This document shows positions 60,721-64,000 of a DNA stretch of 64,000 bases, piece after piece. The DNA is from a bacterium (GTDB lineage: Bacteria > SZUA-79 > Acidulodesulfobacterales > Acidulodesulfobacteraceae): contig JAJYJI010000001.1 of the NCBI GenBank assembly GCA_021789605.1, positions 1 to 64,000 on the forward strand, given 5' to 3'. The first letter of the stretch is position 1. Each line of letters starts with the position of its first letter. The notes under the pieces were generated by a model. The model did no database searches. It was not told where the DNA came from and was given only the letters and a program-made list of their open reading frames with translations. The translations under genes were made by a program, and so were the position numbers.

Positions 60721-61694
60721 TGAAAAAACATAATATATTGGAAACGGCCGGAAACGTGTTAAAAATTGAGGCGGATTCTATCGCCGCGCTCATAGGCCGG
60801 CTCGACGAAAATTTTGAAAATATGGTCGGTTATCTTACCGGCATAAAAGGCAAGGTAATATTGACCGGAATGGGAAAATCCGGCATCATCGCCAGAAAAA
60901 TATCCTCGACCCTTGCAAGCACGGGCACGCCCTCTTTTTTTATGCATCCGGCGGAAGCGTCGCACGGCGACCTTGGGATGGTTTCTCAGAACGATGCCGT
61001 AATAGCGCTCTCTAACAGCGGCAATACGAAGGAAATCGTTTCAATACTGCCCGCCATAAAGCTCATAGGCGCTAAAATTATCGGATTTTCGGGAAATAAA
61101 AATTCCCGTCTTTTCGAGTTGTCGGATTATTTTTTCGACGTATCCGTAGATAAAGAGGCGTGCCCTTACAATCTCGCTCCCACGGCGAGCACGGCCGTTC
61201 AGCTTGCCATAGGAGACGCTCTTGCCGTTTCATTGTTAAAAGAGCGGAACTTCCTCGAAGAGGATTTCGCGAAACTTCACCCCGGCGGCTCTATCGGCAA
61301 AAAATTTCTGAAAGTGTCCGATATAATGCATAAAGGCGCCGAAATTCCGTTAGTAAAAGATTCCGCGCTGATAAAAGACGCGATTATCGAAATGAATTTT
61401 AAAAGGCTGGGGCTCACGGGGGTTATAGACGAAAATTTGCGCCTTTGCGGAATAGTGGTGGACGGCGATTTAAGAAGGGCGCTGACCGGCTCTATGAATA
61501 TTATAGACAGGCCGGTCAGGGACGTTATGACGAAAAATCCGAAAATTATCCTTAAAGACGCTCTCGCCGCGGTCGCCCTGCAAAAAATGGAAGAATTAAA
61601 AATCACTTCGCTTTTTGCCGTCGAATCCGAAGACGATAATACCCCGGCCGGGGTCATACATATTCACGACATAGTAAAGGCGGGTATAATTTAA
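60720..61694 (+). CDS. kdsD: Arabinose-5-phosphate isomerase (KdsD/KpsF)
   Basis: The protein (324 aa from ATG 60720) has a SIS domain with GKVILTGMGKSGIIARKISSTLASTGTPSFFMHPAEASHGDLGM and LAPTASTAVQLAIGDALAV, then two CBS domains (VSDIMHKGAEIPLV and VRDVMTKNPKIILKDALA). It converts ribulose-5-phosphate to arabinose-5-phosphate for Kdo synthesis. The track uses TTG 60708; ATG 60720 gives MKKHNILETAGNV and the TAATG overlap with the small ORF. Neither has a strong ribosome site. Confidence 0.93.
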   Translation: MKKHNILETAGNVLKIEADSIAALIGRLDENFENMVGYLTGIKGKVILTGMGKSGIIARKISSTLASTGTPSFFMHPAEASHGDLGMVSQNDAVIALSNSGNTKEIVSILPAIKLIGAKIIGFSGNKNSRLFELSDYFFDVSVDKEACPYNLAPTASTAVQLAIGDALAVSLLKERNFLEEDFAKLHPGGSIGKKFLKVSDIMHKGAEIPLVKDSALIKDAIIEMNFKRLGLTGVIDENLRLCGIVVDGDLRRALTGSMNIIDRPVRDVMTKNPKIILKDALAAVALQKMEELKITSLFAVESEDDNTPAGVIHIHDIVKAGII

Positions 61695-61701
61695 ACTAAT
61701 T

Positions 61702-62262
61702 ATGAACATAAATTCTAATTGTAAAAAGAACTGCGCCGGACCGGACGGCGTAAAGCGCCCGGATTTTAATAATATCAGGCTATTAGTCTTCGACGTCGAT
61801 GGAATTTTAACCGACGGAAAAATATATTTATCGGAAAACGGAGCCGAAACCAAAACTTTTTTTACCCGCGACGGAGCGGGAATAAAATTGGCAAAAAAAA
61901 TGGGTTTGAAGGTGGGCATGCTCTCCGCAAGAAAAAGCGCCGCCGCATCGGTCAGGGCAAAAGAGCTCGGCGTGGATTTTTACGTGGAAGGATGCAAGGA
62001 TAAATATAGCGCGCTAATGCCCCTTCTTAAAGATTTCGGCATGGGTGCGGAAAATTTATTTTATATGGGAGACGATATCGTAGATATAGAGCCGATGAAA
62101 TTATCGGCCGTTTCCGCGACGGTTCCGGGGGCTCCGGAATACGTCAAGGCCTGGGCGGATATTATAACGCGCAAAGACGGCGGAAGCGGAGCCGTAAGAG
62201 AAGTCTGCGATATAATTTTAGAAAATAAAGGGCTTTTACTAAATTTCTTAAATGAACTATAA
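61702..62262 (+). CDS. kdsC: 3-deoxy-manno-octulosonate-8-phosphatase
   Basis: The 186-aa HAD-type enzyme shows LLVFDVDGILTDGKIYLSENG (nucleophile DVD), FFTRDGAGIKLAKKMGLKVGMLSARKS, GCKDKYSALMPLL and YMGDDIVDIEPM. It removes the phosphate from Kdo-8-phosphate. KdsC is a tetramer with a short cap. It begins 7 nt after kdsD and is followed after 7 nt by lptC, the order found in E. coli and many diderms. Confidence 0.95.
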   Translation: MNINSNCKKNCAGPDGVKRPDFNNIRLLVFDVDGILTDGKIYLSENGAETKTFFTRDGAGIKLAKKMGLKVGMLSARKSAAASVRAKELGVDFYVEGCKDKYSALMPLLKDFGMGAENLFYMGDDIVDIEPMKLSAVSATVPGAPEYVKAWADIITRKDGGSGAVREVCDIILENKGLLLNFLNEL

Positions 62263-62269
62263 TTAAATT

Positions 62270-62860
62270 ATGCCGATAGACCGTCAGATTATCAGAAAAA
62301 TAACTTTAGCGTCGGGAATCGCTTTTATTCTTTTACTCGGCTTCTTTTTATTGCTTCACTATATCCGCTTAAAAAGCGGCCGGTTAAATTTTAAAATCTC
62401 CAAAGGCTATATAAGTTTAAAAAGAATAGATTATAAATTTTTTAAAAAAGGAGTTCTTGCTTACGAGATATTTTCTAAAAACTTAAATTATAAATCGCAG
62501 AGAAAAAATATCGTTAAATTGAAAGGAGTAAAAGGATACATTTACGGAAAAAATAAAAAACCGGCGTATATAATCACCGGAAAATACGGCCGCATAAATT
62601 CGGTTTCTAAAAATGTCGCCGTTTCCGGGGACGTTATAATAAAATATTTAAAAGGAACGCAGGGAACGCGCATGAAAACCGACTTGATACGCTATGAGGC
62701 GAAAGAGGACAGGATAATCGCTCCCGATAATATAAAAATTAAAGGCAAAAATTACTATATTACGGGAAAAGGGCTCATTTTTTACGTTAAAAAAAATATT
62801 TTTGTCTTGCAGAAAAACGTTCATTTTATATCTAACGATACCGGCGGGGTGGTCAAGTGA
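62270..62860 (+). CDS. lptC: LPS export protein LptC
   Basis: The 196-aa protein has one N-terminal helix (LASGIAFILLLGFFLLLHYI) and a beta-jellyroll periplasmic domain with NLNYKSQRKNIVKLKGVKGYIY, GRINSVSKNVAVSGDVIIKY and DLIRYEAKEDRIIAPDNIKI, matching LptC. It passes LPS from the LptBFG pump to LptA. Identity is low in this family, so the call rests on domain pattern plus its place between kdsC and lptA. The stop overlaps the lptA start (GTGA). Confidence 0.85.
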   Translation: MPIDRQIIRKITLASGIAFILLLGFFLLLHYIRLKSGRLNFKISKGYISLKRIDYKFFKKGVLAYEIFSKNLNYKSQRKNIVKLKGVKGYIYGKNKKPAYIITGKYGRINSVSKNVAVSGDVIIKYLKGTQGTRMKTDLIRYEAKEDRIIAPDNIKIKGKNYYITGKGLIFYVKKNIFVLQKNVHFISNDTGGVVK

Positions 62861-63441
62861 AAATTAATTTGCGGTTGTTAATCTTGTTTATTTTTTTTAG
62901 TTCAATTTTTGCGGTTCAAAAAAACGGATTATGCGCAGGCCGACCGGCCCTGCATGCCGCGCCCGCGCCGCAGTCTAAGCCTGCTCCCGCGCAACAGGCT
63001 AAACCCAAACCAAAACCCAAATTCGGCGCTAAAGCTAAAACCGATATAACTTCCGATTCCCTTAAGGTGGACGATAAAAAACATACCGCCTTATTTACCG
63101 GACATGTTATTGCGGTAAAAGGCAGGCTTAAAATATTGTCTTCGTCTCTTGAGGTCGTCTATACCCAGAAAAATAAGATAAAAAAGCTTATCGCGACCGG
63201 AAACGTCCATATTATTAAAGGAAAAGACAATATTACCGGCGGCAGGGCGGTTTATTACGATGCGGACAGGACGGCTGTAATTACCGAAAATCCGGTAGCG
63301 TTCGAGGGAAAAAATAGAATCGCCGGCGATAAAATAATAATAAATTTTAAAACCGGCATTTCTACCGTTATAGGCGGCAAGAAAAGAGTCAGCGCCGTCG
63401 TGTATTCCAGCAAATCTTTAACGGTTCAAAAATCTAAATAA
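62857..63441 (+). CDS. lptA: LPS transport periplasmic protein LptA
   Basis: The 194-aa protein has a signal peptide (LRLLILFIFFSSIFAVQKNGLCA), a Pro/Lys/Ala-rich linker (PKPKPKFGAKAK) and the OstA/LptA domain: TDITSDSLKVDDKKHTALFTGHVIAVKGRLKILSSSLEV and AVITENPVAFEGKNRIAGDKIIINFKTG. It forms the LPS bridge across the periplasm. The start is GTG, overlapping the lptC stop by 4 nt. TCTAAATAATAATAA is repeated right after the stop. Confidence 0.88.
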   Translation: MKINLRLLILFIFFSSIFAVQKNGLCAGRPALHAAPAPQSKPAPAQQAKPKPKPKFGAKAKTDITSDSLKVDDKKHTALFTGHVIAVKGRLKILSSSLEVVYTQKNKIKKLIATGNVHIIKGKDNITGGRAVYYDADRTAVITENPVAFEGKNRIAGDKIIINFKTGISTVIGGKKRVSAVVYSSKSLTVQKSK

Positions 63442-63533
63442 TAATAATATCTAAATAATAATAAATGGATAGAGCCGGCAATCAAAAGCGTAACGGGCGG
63501 AAAAAATAGCCGCCGCCGGGCAAGCAAAATAAA

Positions 63534-64000
63534 ATGATAAAAGCATCGGGTCTCGTAAAAAGATTTAAAAAAAGAGCCGTCGTTAACGGCGTAACCGTCG
63601 AAATAAAACCCGGCGAAATAGCCGGTCTTTTGGGCCCCAACGGCGCCGGAAAAACCACCACGTTCAATATGATTTCCGGAATGTTGAAGCCGGACGGCGG
63701 TTCGATATTTATAGACGGCTCCGATATTACCGGACTGCCTATGTATAAAAGGGCAAGATTGGGGATAGGATACCTTTCGCAGGAAACGTCGGTTTTCAGA
63801 AAACTTACCACGGAACAGAATCTTACGGCAATTTTAGAATTATTGAAAATACCCGCTAAAGAAAAAAACGAAAGGCTTGACGGATTAATCGAAAAGTTCG
63901 GACTGGAAAAAGTCAGAAAATCGCAGGTAATGAGTTTATCGGGAGGCGAAAGAAGGAGGGTAGAGGTTGCAAGGTCGCTTATACTTTCGCCGAAATTTAT
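63534..64000 (+). CDS. lptB: LPS export ABC transporter ATPase LptB (3' end beyond window)
   Basis: Hand translated; missing from the track because it runs off the window. It starts MIKASGLVKRFKKRAVVNGV, then Walker A GLLGPNGAGKTTTFNMISG, the Q-loop in GYLSQETSVFRKLT and the ABC signature SLSGGERRRVEVARSL before the edge. LptB powers LPS extraction with LptFG. SVFRKLT followed by a helical segment is the LptB-type Q-loop region. About 155 of the usual 240 residues are present. Confidence 0.92.
   Translation, partial: MIKASGLVKRFKKRAVVNGVTVEIKPGEIAGLLGPNGAGKTTTFNMISGMLKPDGGSIFIDGSDITGLPMYKRARLGIGYLSQETSVFRKLTTEQNLTAILELLKIPAKEKNERLDGLIEKFGLEKVRKSQVMSLSGGERRRVEVARSLILSPKF

Overview
This window reads as chromosomal DNA of an AT-rich, diderm (LPS-bearing) bacterium. 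Kdo and LPS-export genes (kdsA, kdsD, kdsC, lptC, lptA, lptB), two TolC proteins and a KdpFABC pump show an outer membrane and a proton/potassium-conscious lifestyle. A UbiE/MenG methyltransferase, a polyprenyl synthetase, a geranylgeranyl-reductase-like flavoprotein and a c-type cytochrome point to quinone-based respiration. Three gene orders match, from memory, those of Deltaproteobacteria such as Geobacter and relatives: xerC-hslV-hslU-argB-argD-argF-argG-argH-lipoprotein, lysA-dapA-dapB, and pyrG-kdsA-kdsD-kdsC-lptCAB. A DsrE2-like protein and an arsenite pump would fit a sulfur- or metal-rich setting. The lineage guess is inference only.

Layout. Positions 1-7000 are accessory: a partial DHA2 drug pump, an FAH-family enzyme, then a toxin-antitoxin patch (AbiEii-like nucleotidyltransferase plus partner, Phd/VapC, HicBA, a frameshifted brnA) with fragments of dead genes and short repeats. 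7050-27150 is mixed housekeeping and stress: uppP, sodB, menG/ubiE, a TolC/EmrA efflux pair, a cytochrome, mscS, ispG-proS, an arsR-tolC pair, dsrE2, a lytic transglycosylase, pyruvate kinase, an EAL/HDOD protein and a KdpD-like sensor without a kinase. 27476-30474 holds recD2, a 135-bp tandem array and tRNA-Ser(GCU). 30606-36000 is kdpFABC on the minus strand behind a long leader with a c-di-AMP (ydaO-type) riboswitch and an intrinsic terminator. 36116-39481 carries a cation/proton antiporter, arsB and doxX. 40049-64000 is a dense plus-strand run: xerC, hslVU, arginine synthesis, radA, a polyprenyl synthase, lysine/DAP synthesis, pyrG, Kdo synthesis and LPS export, ending inside lptB.

Main discoveries. 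(1) A small non-coding element family resembling MITEs: about 20-bp terminal inverted repeats of the type CCCAAAATTGCCGATAGAA, with matching 5-bp A/T-rich target duplications in three copies (AATTA at 9939/10164, TATAA at 27370/27441, TTTAA at 43117/43192), plus solo ends. (2) A c-di-AMP riboswitch and terminator in front of kdpF, about 8 kb from a free-standing KdpD_N+USP protein that lacks its kinase. (3) An ArsR-type regulatory signature shared by the arsR and arsB promoters: near-consensus sigma70 boxes followed directly by ATATATGAAT half-sites. (4) A 135-bp array carrying copies of the 3' end of tRNA-Ser. (5) Repeated short tandem duplications lying directly on ribosome binding sites or start codons (pyk, EAL/HDOD gene, recD2, xerC, radA).
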